NCBI GenBank assembly: GCA_041744575.1
Contig: JBGTKP010000019.1
Coordinates: forward strand, 1 to 48,945
Reading direction: 5' to 3'
DNA: 48,945 nucleotides
DNA from: JTS-RE37 sp041744575
GTDB taxonomy: Bacteria; Bacteroidota; Bacteroidia; Flavobacteriales; Flavobacteriaceae
The notes beneath the pieces were generated by a model. It searched no databases. It was not told the DNA's origin and saw only the letters and a list, made by a program, of their open reading frames with translations. The position numbers and the translations under genes were made by a program. Shown here piece after piece: positions 1 to 7,522 of this stretch. The stretch's first letter is position 1; each line of letters starts with the position of its first letter.

Positions 1-270
1 TTCTTTACCCTGTTTGGTGTCATTGAAAATCTCTGCTCTCATTGCCTTAAGTTTTTCTTTTCCTATTCCGGACTTCCAATATTTCTCTCTTATCCTGGCT
101 TCAGCTCTATCTTTACATTTCTCGTTGAAAATCAAATTATAGGGCTTATACGGAGCAGTGGTTTTCTCTCTTCCCTTATTATGGCGATTAATGCGCTGGT
201 CTAATTCAATTGTCGTACCTACGTAAATATAGTTCTTAGTTAAACTAGCCAGGGCATAGACCCACACCAT
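1..270 (-). CDS. GIY-YIG nuclease family protein (3' end cut by window edge)
   Basis: Ninety codons are open from the ATG at 270 to the left edge with no stop, so the C-terminus lies outside the window. The start MVWVYALASLTKNYIYVG holds the two strands of a GIY-YIG fold (VYA and YVG replace GIY and YIG). A helix with RINRHNKG (catalytic-type Arg) and a later EARIREKYWKSG segment (candidate metal-binding Glu) follow. The size and layout match the small single-domain UvrC-N-like GIY-YIG proteins that are common in Bacteroidetes; their cellular role is not established. The gene is visibly AT-richer than prs next door, and its 5' side is occupied by two tRNA-half/palindrome repeats (291-410). 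The fold is seen in the sequence; activity and mobility are inference. Confidence 0.85.
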   Translation of the reverse strand, partial: MVWVYALASLTKNYIYVGTTIELDQRINRHNKGREKTTAPYKPYNLIFNEKCKDRAEARIREKYWKSGIGKEKLKAMRAEIFNDTKQGKE

Positions 271-290
271 AATTACATTATAATATTCAA

Positions 291-335
291 GGCGCGCCTG
301 CCTGCCGGCAGGTCTACCAATTCCGCCACCGAGGC
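291..335 (-). repeat. tRNA-Leu 5'-half plus GC palindrome repeat, copy 1
   Basis: On the minus strand the copy begins GCCTCGGTGGCGGAATTGG followed by TAGAC, which is the acceptor 5' strand and D-arm of a tRNA-Leu. The match stops inside the D-stem and is replaced by CTGCCGGCAGGCAGGCGCGCC. The palindrome core CCTGCCGGCAGG spans 301-312. It sits 21 nt upstream of the GIY-YIG start codon. Apart from a 4-nt indel in the palindrome it equals copy 2. No 3' half of a tRNA exists between here and the nuclease gene. Confidence 0.85.
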
Positions 336-361
336 TTAATATATCTTAAAATTCCTATTCC

Positions 362-410
362 GGCGCGCCTGCCTGCCGGCAGGCAGGTCTACCAATTCCG
401 CCACCGAGGC
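362..410 (-). repeat. tRNA-Leu 5'-half plus GC palindrome repeat, copy 2
   Basis: This is the second copy of the 291-335 unit, separated from it by 26 AT-rich nt. It has the same 24-nt tRNA-Leu 5' part, then a perfect 20-bp palindrome CCTGCCTGCCGGCAGGCAGG at 368-387 and an adjoining GGCGCGCC at 362-369. It could be a decayed tRNA gene, or a unit of a REP-like element that has captured tRNA sequence; the duplication favours the second reading. Confidence 0.85.
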
Positions 411-489
411 AGTTGATATCCATTCTGGACTTTACAACCAGGACCCCCGCCAGTCATTCTTGCCATTTCTGCTGCCTTCAACGGGATTG

Positions 490-522
490 CAAAGCTAAAA
501 AATAAATTTATCAAGAGCTCAA
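490..522 (-). promoter_or_regulatory. Putative promoter firing leftward toward the tRNA-half repeats
   Basis: On the minus strand TAGCTTTG lies at 497-490 and a TTG at 522-520, 22 nt apart, matching the Bacteroidetes -7 (TAnnTTTG) and -33 elements at the long end of spacing. Transcription would start near 485 and run through both repeats into the GIY-YIG gene. Experimental support is absent. Confidence 0.45.
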
Positions 523-541
523 AATTCCGTTCATTTATCAC

Positions 542-569
542 TTGCAAGCCAAATAAATTTTTAAATTTG
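542..569 (+). promoter_or_regulatory. Putative prs promoter (TTG-N17-TAAATTTG)
   Basis: TTG at 542-544 and TAAATTTG at 562-569 are separated by 17 nt, which fits the Bacteroidetes primary sigma factor consensus. The predicted transcript start near 574 gives prs a leader of about 73 nt. It is divergent to the leftward promoter at 490-522. Confidence 0.6.
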
Positions 570-632
570 CACCTCCTTTGTAAAAAGGGGAATCCCGGTC
601 CTCCTCCCGTACAGACGGGCAAAGGTGGGATT
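570..632 (+). other. Inverted-repeat structure in the prs leader
   Basis: Nested complementary segments fill the prs 5' untranslated region. AATCCC (591-596) can pair with GGGATT (627-632), CCTTTG (575-580) with CAAAGG (620-625), and CCCGT/ACGGG (606-610/615-619) forms a tight hairpin with a 4-nt loop. The pairings are partly mutually exclusive. This may be a mobile inverted repeat (MITE- or REP-like) or a regulatory leader; the sequence alone does not decide. Confidence 0.4.
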
Positions 633-646
633 ACAACTGAAGCGTT

Positions 647-1588
647 ATGTCTTATACTGTCCCGGAACCAAAGATTTTCGCCTGCACTCAGAGTACCCTT
701 CTGGCGGAAAAGATCGCACTCGCCTATGGAACCACCATGGGCAATGTGCTGTTTTCCAGGTATAGCGACGGAGAATTTCAGCCCTCCTTTGAGGAATCGG
801 TCAGAGGCGCCCGGATCTTTATCATTGGTTCGACGCACCCCGGTGCGGAAAATCTGATGGAAATGCTTTTGATGCTCGACGCGGCCAAAAGGGCTTCCGC
901 CAGGCACATCACAGCCGTCATGCCTTATTTTGGGTGGGCCCGGCAGGACAGAAAGGACAAACCACGTGTTCCTATAGCAGCCAAGCTCGTGGCTAAGATG
1001 CTGGAAGCGGCCGGTGCCACCAGGATCATCACCATGGACCTACATGCCGATCAAATCCAGGGATTCTTTGAAAAACCTGTAGATCATTTATTCGCATCGA
1101 CGCTCTTTTTGCCTTATCTCAAGAAACTCAATTTGAAGGATCTGACCATTGCTTCTCCGGATATGGGGGGATCAAAGAGAGCCTATGCTTACTCCCGGGC
1201 ACTGGAGAGTGATGTGGTCATTTGCTATAAACAACGTTCCAAGGCCAATCTGATTTCACAGATGGAACTTATTGGCGATGTCCGTGACAAAAACGTGGTG
1301 ATTGTTGATGATATGGTCGATACTGCGGGCACACTGACAAAGGCCGCCGATCTGATGATCGAGAGGGGTGCCATAAGTGTGCGGGCGATTACAACCCACG
1401 GACTGCTGTCGGGCAACGCATATGACAGTATCGAAAAATCACAATTGCAGGAACTGATTATCACTGACTCTATTCCTATAAAGTCAGAAAGTAATAAAGT
1501 AAAAGTACTCAGTTGTGCAGACCTCTTTGCGGATGTCATGCACAGGGTACATAACAATACCTCCATTGCCTCCAAGTTCCTGATGTAG
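647..1588 (+). CDS. prs: Ribose-phosphate pyrophosphokinase
   Basis: This 313-aa class I PRPP synthetase transfers pyrophosphate from ATP to ribose 5-phosphate in the cytoplasm. The product PRPP feeds purine, pyrimidine, histidine, tryptophan and NAD synthesis. Visible family marks are the N-terminal PEPKIFACTQS and FSDGE-like (RYSDGEFQPSF) segments, the catalytic loop YFGWARQDRKDKPRVPI, the metal-binding MDLHADQIQGFF, and the PRPP-binding loop VVIVDDMVDTAGTL. Length is normal for the family. The ATG at 647 is the only start that gives the family N-terminus. It has its own promoter and a structured leader, and rplY follows after 47 nt. Confidence 0.97.
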   Translation: MSYTVPEPKIFACTQSTLLAEKIALAYGTTMGNVLFSRYSDGEFQPSFEESVRGARIFIIGSTHPGAENLMEMLLMLDAAKRASARHITAVMPYFGWARQDRKDKPRVPIAAKLVAKMLEAAGATRIITMDLHADQIQGFFEKPVDHLFASTLFLPYLKKLNLKDLTIASPDMGGSKRAYAYSRALESDVVICYKQRSKANLISQMELIGDVRDKNVVIVDDMVDTAGTLTKAADLMIERGAISVRAITTHGLLSGNAYDSIEKSQLQELIITDSIPIKSESNKVKVLSCADLFADVMHRVHNNTSIASKFLM

Positions 1589-1635
1589 GAAAAGGATGCC
1601 ATGAGGACTTATTCATTTTAAATTTAAAACAGATC

Positions 1636-2301
1636 ATGAAATCAATTCCAATTAAAGGATCAGAAAGAGAAAGCGTGGGCAAGAAGGCAACGAAAGCCCT
1701 ACGTAATGCTGGAAAGGTTCCTTGCGTGGTATACGGAGGGGAGCAACCATTACACTTTTCGGTGGAAGAATTTGCATTCAAGAGTTTGGTGTATACCCCA
1801 AACGCACATACCGTTGTGGTTGAACTGGAAAAGGGTAAAAAACTGAATGCGGTGATGCAGGACATCCAATTTCATCCGGTTTCAGATAAAATTCTTCATG
1901 TAGACTTTTATCAGTTGTTTGACGACAAGCCCGTAACCATGGATATCCCTGTTCGCCTGGAGGGTAGCTCGCCCGGCGTACGAAACGGGGGGCGACTCCT
2001 TTTTCGCAACAGGAAATTGGCCATAAAGGCCCTCCCGGATCACTTGCCCGATTTTTTCAACATTGATATTTCTGAGATGAAAATTGGAGATTATATCACG
2101 GTTGATACGCTGAAAAAAGATGATTTTGTCATTCTCCATCCCGACGATACCGTGGTTGTACAGGTTAAAACTGCCCGTGCAGCAGTGGTTGTAGAGGAAG
2201 AAGGGGCTGAAGGTGCTGAAACAGAGGGTGCGGCAATCCCAGAGGATGGCGGTGACGCTTCCGCTGAAGCTGGTTCCGAAACTTCTGAAAGCAAGGAGTA
2301 A
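1636..2301 (+). CDS. rplY: 50S ribosomal protein L25 (CTC-type)
   Basis: This 221-aa two-domain L25 is of the general-stress CTC form and binds 5S rRNA in the large subunit. The start MKSIPIKGSERESVGKKATK and the segment RNAGKVPCVVYGG are typical of the 5S-rRNA-binding domain. A beta-rich C-terminal domain (PVTMDIPVRLEG and later) follows. The tail, from about residue 185, is acidic and Ala/Glu/Gly-rich, low in complexity and common in Bacteroidetes L25. It lies between prs and pth, the usual prs-rplY-pth order, and is followed by a rho-independent terminator at 2321-2370. Confidence 0.95.
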   Translation: MKSIPIKGSERESVGKKATKALRNAGKVPCVVYGGEQPLHFSVEEFAFKSLVYTPNAHTVVVELEKGKKLNAVMQDIQFHPVSDKILHVDFYQLFDDKPVTMDIPVRLEGSSPGVRNGGRLLFRNRKLAIKALPDHLPDFFNIDISEMKIGDYITVDTLKKDDFVILHPDDTVVVQVKTARAAVVVEEEGAEGAETEGAAIPEDGGDASAEAGSETSESKE

Positions 2302-2320
2302 CTTAAAACTGCAGTTGTTC

Positions 2321-2370
2321 AAAGCATCCCAACTCCTGAAAATGATCAGGAATCGGGATGCTTTTGTATT
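2321..2370 (+). terminator. Rho-independent terminator after rplY
   Basis: AAAGCATCCC (2321-2330) pairs with GGGATGCTTT (2355-2364), and an inner TCCTGA/TCAGGA pairing (2334-2339/2346-2351) extends the stem. A T-rich tail, TTTTGTATTTTT, follows. It separates prs-rplY from pth, so pth probably depends on readthrough or its own promoter. Confidence 0.8.
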
Positions 2371-2446
2371 TTTAGGCCCAAGAGAATGGTCTATGCTTCG
2401 GTTTTTGAATTTCAGATGGAGAAATGACTCAGAAGAAAACGAATCT

Positions 2447-3013
2447 ATGAAAAAATTTTTAATCTCCGGACTCGGGAATATCGGGCCCGACTACCATGGT
2501 ACCAGGCACAATATCGGCTTCCAGGTGCTGGATCACCTGGCTGCAAAACAGCAATTCACTTTTAATACTCAAAAATTAGGGGATGTGGGTGCCTTTAGAA
2601 TAAAGGGAAGACAGGTGATGTGCCTGAAACCTTCCACCTTTATGAATCTTAGCGGCAAGTCGGTGAATTACTGGCTGGAGAAAGAGAAGATCCCACTGGA
2701 ACATTTGCTGGTGATTACGGACGATATCAATCTGCCTTTTGGCACCCTTCGCCTGAAAACCAGTGGCAGTGACGGTGGTCATAACGGTCTGAAGGATATT
2801 CAAGGCTCCTTGCATACAATGGCCTATAGTAGACTGCGGTTTGGTGTAGGGGCCGGTTTTGAAAAAGGAAGGCAGGCTGATTTTGTACTTAGCCTTTGGA
2901 ATGAGGAAGAGTCCGGGCAACTGGGCGAGAGACTTGACAGGGCCACTGAACTTGTCCTTTCATTTGTGCTGGCAGGCGTTTCCGCAACTATGAATCAGTT
3001 TAACAATACCTGA
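2447..3013 (+). CDS. pth: Peptidyl-tRNA hydrolase
   Basis: This 188-aa Pth cleaves the ester bond of peptidyl-tRNAs released from stalled ribosomes and recycles tRNA. Family motifs are ISGLGNIGPDYHGTRHNIGF (catalytic His in TRHNIG), KPSTFMNLSG, VITDDINLPFGTLRLK (catalytic Asp) and GSDGGHNGLKDI. The reading frame is open further upstream, to 2213, but that part overlaps rplY and the terminator and has no family similarity. The ATG at 2447 gives the standard N-terminus and length. The gene ends 11 nt before a convergent lipoprotein gene. Confidence 0.95.
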   Translation: MKKFLISGLGNIGPDYHGTRHNIGFQVLDHLAAKQQFTFNTQKLGDVGAFRIKGRQVMCLKPSTFMNLSGKSVNYWLEKEKIPLEHLLVITDDINLPFGTLRLKTSGSDGGHNGLKDIQGSLHTMAYSRLRFGVGAGFEKGRQADFVLSLWNEEESGQLGERLDRATELVLSFVLAGVSATMNQFNNT

Positions 3014-3024
3014 GGCATTCAGGA

Positions 3025-3702
3025 TCAGAGCGCCCTGAAAGAATAAATTCCTGAATCTGAAGAGTTTCCCTGGCTGTCCTTCGTTATGACCTTCCAGTAG
3101 TAGACGGAACCTGGCGCCACAGTCACCAGAAGCGTCTCTGTCATATTGGATGGGGAAGCTTCCAGTGAAGCAGGGGGCGCAGTGGTCGAAAAATAAACTT
3201 CATACCCGGCAATATCATTATCCACATCGGCACCGTCCCATTCCAGTAGAACCTGACTGTTGGTGTCGGCGGTTTTGCCGGATCCGGACCTGGGAGACAC
3301 GATTCTCGCAGGAAAGGGTGCATAGGTTTTCAGGGAGCCTGCATTATAAAATTGCCAGGTTTCACTGGTTGCCGTTTCTTCGGTTTCGGTGTTTCTGGAG
3401 ATCACCATCCATGAATATGGTACCCCTTTATCCAAAGGAAGCGCCGAGGACAATGCCTGGGTACTTACCGTCTGGGTCGTTTCCGTAAGCTGGTTCGTCA
3501 CCCGGAGTTCGTAAGAAGCAGTGTTCGGAGCTGCCTCCCATTGGAATTCAACCTGACTTCTGGAATCACTGAGATCGGTTCCGGTGGTACATTCAGAATC
3601 CTGAAGCGGAAACAACAGTTCTGCCGCCTGAGGAATTCTTGGACGGTCTTTATGGCAACCCATCAATAGCAGCCCGATCAATATGTATATTCGTTGTTTC
3701 AT
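3025..3702 (-). CDS. Lipoprotein with fibronectin type III-like repeats
   Basis: The 225-aa product begins MKQRIYILIGLLLMGCHKD, a short signal peptide with a lipobox (LLMGC) and Cys16 as the acylation site. The mature part has two Fn3-like units, each with a late YxW signature (VPYSWMVIS, SVYYWKVIT) and an earlier V.F.W / VLLEWDGA strand, so it should fold as two beta sandwiches outside the cytoplasm. Its ATG overlaps the TGA of the upstream metalloprotease (ATGA), so the two are translationally coupled. An accessory or anchoring role for the protease is inference; no enzymatic motif is visible. Confidence 0.85.
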   Translation of the reverse strand: MKQRIYILIGLLLMGCHKDRPRIPQAAELLFPLQDSECTTGTDLSDSRSQVEFQWEAAPNTASYELRVTNQLTETTQTVSTQALSSALPLDKGVPYSWMVISRNTETEETATSETWQFYNAGSLKTYAPFPARIVSPRSGSGKTADTNSQVLLEWDGADVDNDIAGYEVYFSTTAPPASLEASPSNMTETLLVTVAPGSVYYWKVITKDSQGNSSDSGIYSFRAL

Positions 3703-6700
3703 CGCTTTACGGCCTTAAAGGTTTCACGAATCCCATCATGTGTGATGCTCACCAGGTACACTCCGGACGGAAACTCACTGAAATCGATATCGAGCTCAGC
3801 ACCATCGGGCTGATATTTGCCCTCCCAGATCAACCTCCCGGAAGCATCATGAACCACTACTTTTGCCTCGGTGGTCTGCATCCCCAGGAATATTCTGGTG
3901 TTCGCTGAGAACGGATTTGGAAACAGGACGGCCTTGCCGGAAACAAAAATCTGATCCTCATAGCTTCCCTGACATGGCAGATCTGTAGTAACGGTAAGGT
4001 CATTCCTGCCTGCTTGCAGAGGGAGTTCCAATACCGACTCGCGGGTTTTGATCACCTTTCCATTGAGAATGACGGTATAAGTATCCGAGCCTGATAAATT
4101 GAGGGTGGCATTCAGACCATCCGGAGAAATAACCGAAGAAACTTCCAGAGGTTCCGGTTCAAGGACAACAGCATCAAAACAATAGGCTTCATATTCATTG
4201 TTACCTTCAATTGCAGTTATGCATATGGCATACGTTCCTGCCATAAGATCACTCAATTGGTAACTGGTGGTAAAATTGTCATTCACAGCGATAGCGCCAG
4301 TGATAACCAGCGTATAATCCAATTCCTGACTGGCAGTTATCTCAATACTTCCATCGTTGCTGGCTGCACAGGATTCACTCTGAATGCTCAGGATAAAGTT
4401 GTCGGAAGGGAACCTGTATATGGGACATCCGTTCGTATCAACATCCGTTCCCGAGGGGGTGTTGGGACACAGGTCATCGCCATCATCAAAAACCCCGTCC
4501 CCGTCGTCATCCGGCCGGTATATTCCTTCGGCACATATCTCCAGGGCAAAAGTATTGAGCCTGCCCCCGTCTTCGAGCGCATTGTCCCTCACTTCCAATG
4601 TCCAGTCTCCCAGCGTGGATTCCCCGTTAAAAGTAGCAAGAGATCCCAGGGGTTGCCTCATACCACTGATCCCCGGGTTACCTCCACAGGTGAAAACGCC
4701 TGCATCATCATCAAATATCACATCCATATTCTGAAGATCCCCACAGGAATTGGCAATTAATATGATGCGGGTCCCTTCTGGTGAAGTAAGGCTGACTTCA
4801 AGGTCCGAAAGGAATGAATGATCCACGTCCAGGATGACATTCACATCTGACACTTTGAGATCATTGCTAATGAAAATTGTTGAAATGACTGTGGGTGTGC
4901 CGGTAGAGGAAATTGTCAGCGGTAAGCCAACGGCACTTACCGTTTCGCAGTTCAATACGATGGTGGTAAAGGTCGAAGCAGCGCTGAAAGTTCCCTGCCC
5001 GCATTCATTCTTCGGACGAACACGCCAGTAATACTGGTTCTCAGGCTGGAGACTGATTGGATTGTAGGTGTTGGTGATCACCTCAGCTGCTTCAATGATA
5101 TTGTTAAATGCCGCATCGCTCGCAATTTGCACATCAAACATGGTGTTCGTAATGGATGGCACCCATTCCAGGGTCACCGTAGGACTAACTTCCATAGCTC
5201 CGTTGGCCGGACTGGAAAGAGGTACCGCTGAAAAAGTGGAACTATAAATATTGACAGTAAGTTCTACCTCCCTGGATTCACTGGCGGAAGAGGCCAAAAC
5301 CTTGATGGGATAGCTTCCTGCAGCCACACCACCTGTATTTGAAAGGGTGAGGGTAACAGGAGAATTGTCGGTTATTGCCGAGGAAGGTGAAAAATTGACC
5401 TCAAGACCGGCCGGTGACCCTGAACTCGTGAAGGATACAAGTTCATTAAATCCGCCCGTCGTTTCATAATTGAAGGGAACAACAAGATTGGCGGGTTGGC
5501 AGACATCAAAAACAAGACTTGAAAAATCTAGAACAAAGGGTGTCTGTACAATCGTAAAATCAGCCGCATTGACGGCAAGAAAAATATTATCACTCGCTTT
5601 TACCATGATACGCCCTTCTGAAGTCGGCAGGCCTGGCAATTGTATATTGTGCTCCCCGTCATTAAGCACATTCTGTGCAAGGACGACAGGAAATGAATCC
5701 CCCCCATCCACAGAAAGCAAAAGGTCTACAAGCTGGGCATCTATGGGGGACTGATTGGTATTTGCCACTTGCCAGTTAATCGTCTGGGTACTTCCAGCCA
5801 TAAAGCTGGTGGTTTCACCCTGCGAGGTAACCACAAAAGGACCGGCATTATTCAAAACCTGTACATTGACAAGGTCAGAAACCACCTGTCCCCCCCCGGC
5901 CGCATTGTCCCTTACGGTAAGAGCAAAATTCAGGTCGCGCTCCACATTAGATACGGTTTCCCAGGCAGAATTTATCGGGGGATTTATCTGGGTGATATTA
6001 CCCTGGATAATCTCCGCGAGTTTCGGGAAATAGCGGGTGTCGGAAACAGTGGGTCGCTGCGATCTGAAATTGGCTCCGCTGGGGTTATCCGGGCCGAAAG
6101 TAGAGGAGGTGACAATGCCATTGTCCACCTGCTCCCAGGTATATGTCAGGAGGTCTCCGGAATTGGCATCGGTGGCATTTCCATCCAGCACAAACGGCGT
6201 ACCTTTTGGGATGATAAAGTCGCCTAAAGGTACGATCACAGGAGGGACATTGGAGAGGGCGGTTTCTGCGGCACAACTTGTTGTCTCCAAATATTCAGCA
6301 ATCTGAAAGATGCTTAAATAATGAAAATAGTCATCGCCGTTGGGTTCCACATTATTCCCCTGCACGATCCCCGCGTATCCCATAATGGTGGTCCCACTGC
6401 CGGGCTCTACCTGCACAAGGGTTCCTTCGGATTCAAACGACCAGGTATGGTTGGCTCCGAACTGGTGTCCCAATTCATGAGCCACAAAATCGAGGTCATA
6501 CACATCCCCGACAGGATTATTAGCCGAAGAATATGCGCTCCCCTTTTGATTATTAACACACACCGAACCAATAAAACCGGCATTTCCCCCGTCACTGTCT
6601 CTATGCAACAAGTGACCGACATCATAATTGGCTGCTCCTATGTTCGCTGTTATTGTATTCTGGACCTGTGTATTGAGATTATTGGTATACGGGTCAGTTA

Positions 6701-7472
6701 ACGGATTTGTAAAGATGATCTCATCATTATTGGCTACAAGTTCCAGTCGCACCGCAAGGTCTCGTTCAAATACCTCATTCACCCTGGTCAGCGTTGCATT
6801 TATAGCTGCAAGGGCATCGGCCACAGATCCGCCGTGGAATTGTGTATATTCCCCTGTAGCGGAAACTGCGATCCTGTATGTTCGCAGGGTCTGGTCATCC
6901 GCCACGCGGTTCGTACTTGCCTGTTTGCTGCTTTGAATGTTATCTTTTGTCAGGCAAATGAAGTCTGTCTCTAACAATGCAGCTTCGTCGCGTTTGTAAA
7001 CGACATAGGCATCTCTAGATGGCGAAGTTTTTTGCATAAATGTGGCATTAACTTCTGCTCCGTGAACCATCATGCTTTCTATTCCTCCCGGGGAAACACT
7101 GAATCTGATACGATCCGAAGCATTTTCCAGACTATAGCCGGAATATGATTTTATATCGGGGTATTTTTTTGCCAGTCCTGACGAGAAAACCGGATTTTCA
7201 ACGACGCTAAAAGGGATCATCCTACCATCACTATCCGGAAAAAACATGGTACTCCTTTTTCCCTTCTGAGCGGAGTTAGAGGAGAGCAATTCCCTGAAGG
7301 ACTTTTCCTCCAAACGAAAGACCTTTAGCTCATCTCCGGAAAGTCCCTGTAAAGAAGGTGCTGATGGGGCAATAGCCAAGGGATCCCGCTTCCAGTAGGT
7401 GCTTTGCGCAAATCCTGAAAAGGCAAGAAATAGTATGGTAATTGTTGAAACTAGCCGTAATTTTGCACACAT
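3699..7472 (-). CDS. Secreted reprolysin-like metalloprotease with P domain and T9SS sorting domain
   Basis: This 1257-aa multidomain exported protease has a signal peptide ending near FSGFAQS (residue 23) and an N-terminal propeptide-like region. The metzincin zinc site AHELGHQFGANH (His332, His336, His342) and the Met-turn TTIMGY (Met364) place it among M12B-like zinc proteases. Ig/cadherin-like regions follow, then an Fn3 domain at about 750-840 with the YYWRVRP signature. A proprotein-convertase P domain spans about 841-985 (LGDWTLEVRD). A thrombospondin type 3 Ca2+ repeat follows at about 986-1020 (DDDGDGVFDDGDDLCP), and a T9SS type A sorting domain at 1181-1257 (VLFPNPF, SGVYLVSI). It is likely released or attached at the cell surface. 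Its stop overlaps the start of the Fn3 lipoprotein. Confidence 0.93.
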   Translation of the reverse strand: MCAKLRLVSTITILFLAFSGFAQSTYWKRDPLAIAPSAPSLQGLSGDELKVFRLEEKSFRELLSSNSAQKGKRSTMFFPDSDGRMIPFSVVENPVFSSGLAKKYPDIKSYSGYSLENASDRIRFSVSPGGIESMMVHGAEVNATFMQKTSPSRDAYVVYKRDEAALLETDFICLTKDNIQSSKQASTNRVADDQTLRTYRIAVSATGEYTQFHGGSVADALAAINATLTRVNEVFERDLAVRLELVANNDEIIFTNPLTDPYTNNLNTQVQNTITANIGAANYDVGHLLHRDSDGGNAGFIGSVCVNNQKGSAYSSANNPVGDVYDLDFVAHELGHQFGANHTWSFESEGTLVQVEPGSGTTIMGYAGIVQGNNVEPNGDDYFHYLSIFQIAEYLETTSCAAETALSNVPPVIVPLGDFIIPKGTPFVLDGNATDANSGDLLTYTWEQVDNGIVTSSTFGPDNPSGANFRSQRPTVSDTRYFPKLAEIIQGNITQINPPINSAWETVSNVERDLNFALTVRDNAAGGGQVVSDLVNVQVLNNAGPFVVTSQGETTSFMAGSTQTINWQVANTNQSPIDAQLVDLLLSVDGGDSFPVVLAQNVLNDGEHNIQLPGLPTSEGRIMVKASDNIFLAVNAADFTIVQTPFVLDFSSLVFDVCQPANLVVPFNYETTGGFNELVSFTSSGSPAGLEVNFSPSSAITDNSPVTLTLSNTGGVAAGSYPIKVLASSASESREVELTVNIYSSTFSAVPLSSPANGAMEVSPTVTLEWVPSITNTMFDVQIASDAAFNNIIEAAEVITNTYNPISLQPENQYYWRVRPKNECGQGTFSAASTFTTIVLNCETVSAVGLPLTISSTGTPTVISTIFISNDLKVSDVNVILDVDHSFLSDLEVSLTSPEGTRIILIANSCGDLQNMDVIFDDDAGVFTCGGNPGISGMRQPLGSLATFNGESTLGDWTLEVRDNALEDGGRLNTFALEICAEGIYRPDDDGDGVFDDGDDLCPNTPSGTDVDTNGCPIYRFPSDNFILSIQSESCAASNDGSIEITASQELDYTLVITGAIAVNDNFTTSYQLSDLMAGTYAICITAIEGNNEYEAYCFDAVVLEPEPLEVSSVISPDGLNATLNLSGSDTYTVILNGKVIKTRESVLELPLQAGRNDLTVTTDLPCQGSYEDQIFVSGKAVLFPNPFSANTRIFLGMQTTEAKVVVHDASGRLIWEGKYQPDGAELDIDFSEFPSGVYLVSITHDGIRETFKAVKR

Positions 7473-7522
7473 TCGGGGGAATTTGAAAAATTAAATGTAA
7501 GCCTTTTTATTTTTTAATTTAA

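Noticed and set aside
291..410. A functional tRNA-Leu gene or a group I intron in its anticodon loop
   Set aside because: Only 24 nt of the tRNA are present, the break is in the D-stem rather than the anticodon loop, and no intron core or 3' half is seen in the window.
389..907. A 172-codon open frame on the minus strand covering the prs promoter and prs start
   Set aside because: It runs antisense to prs, through the tRNA-half repeat and promoter, and has no protein-family character.
2213..2446. N-terminal extension of pth
   Set aside because: The extension overlaps rplY in another frame and crosses a rho-independent terminator.
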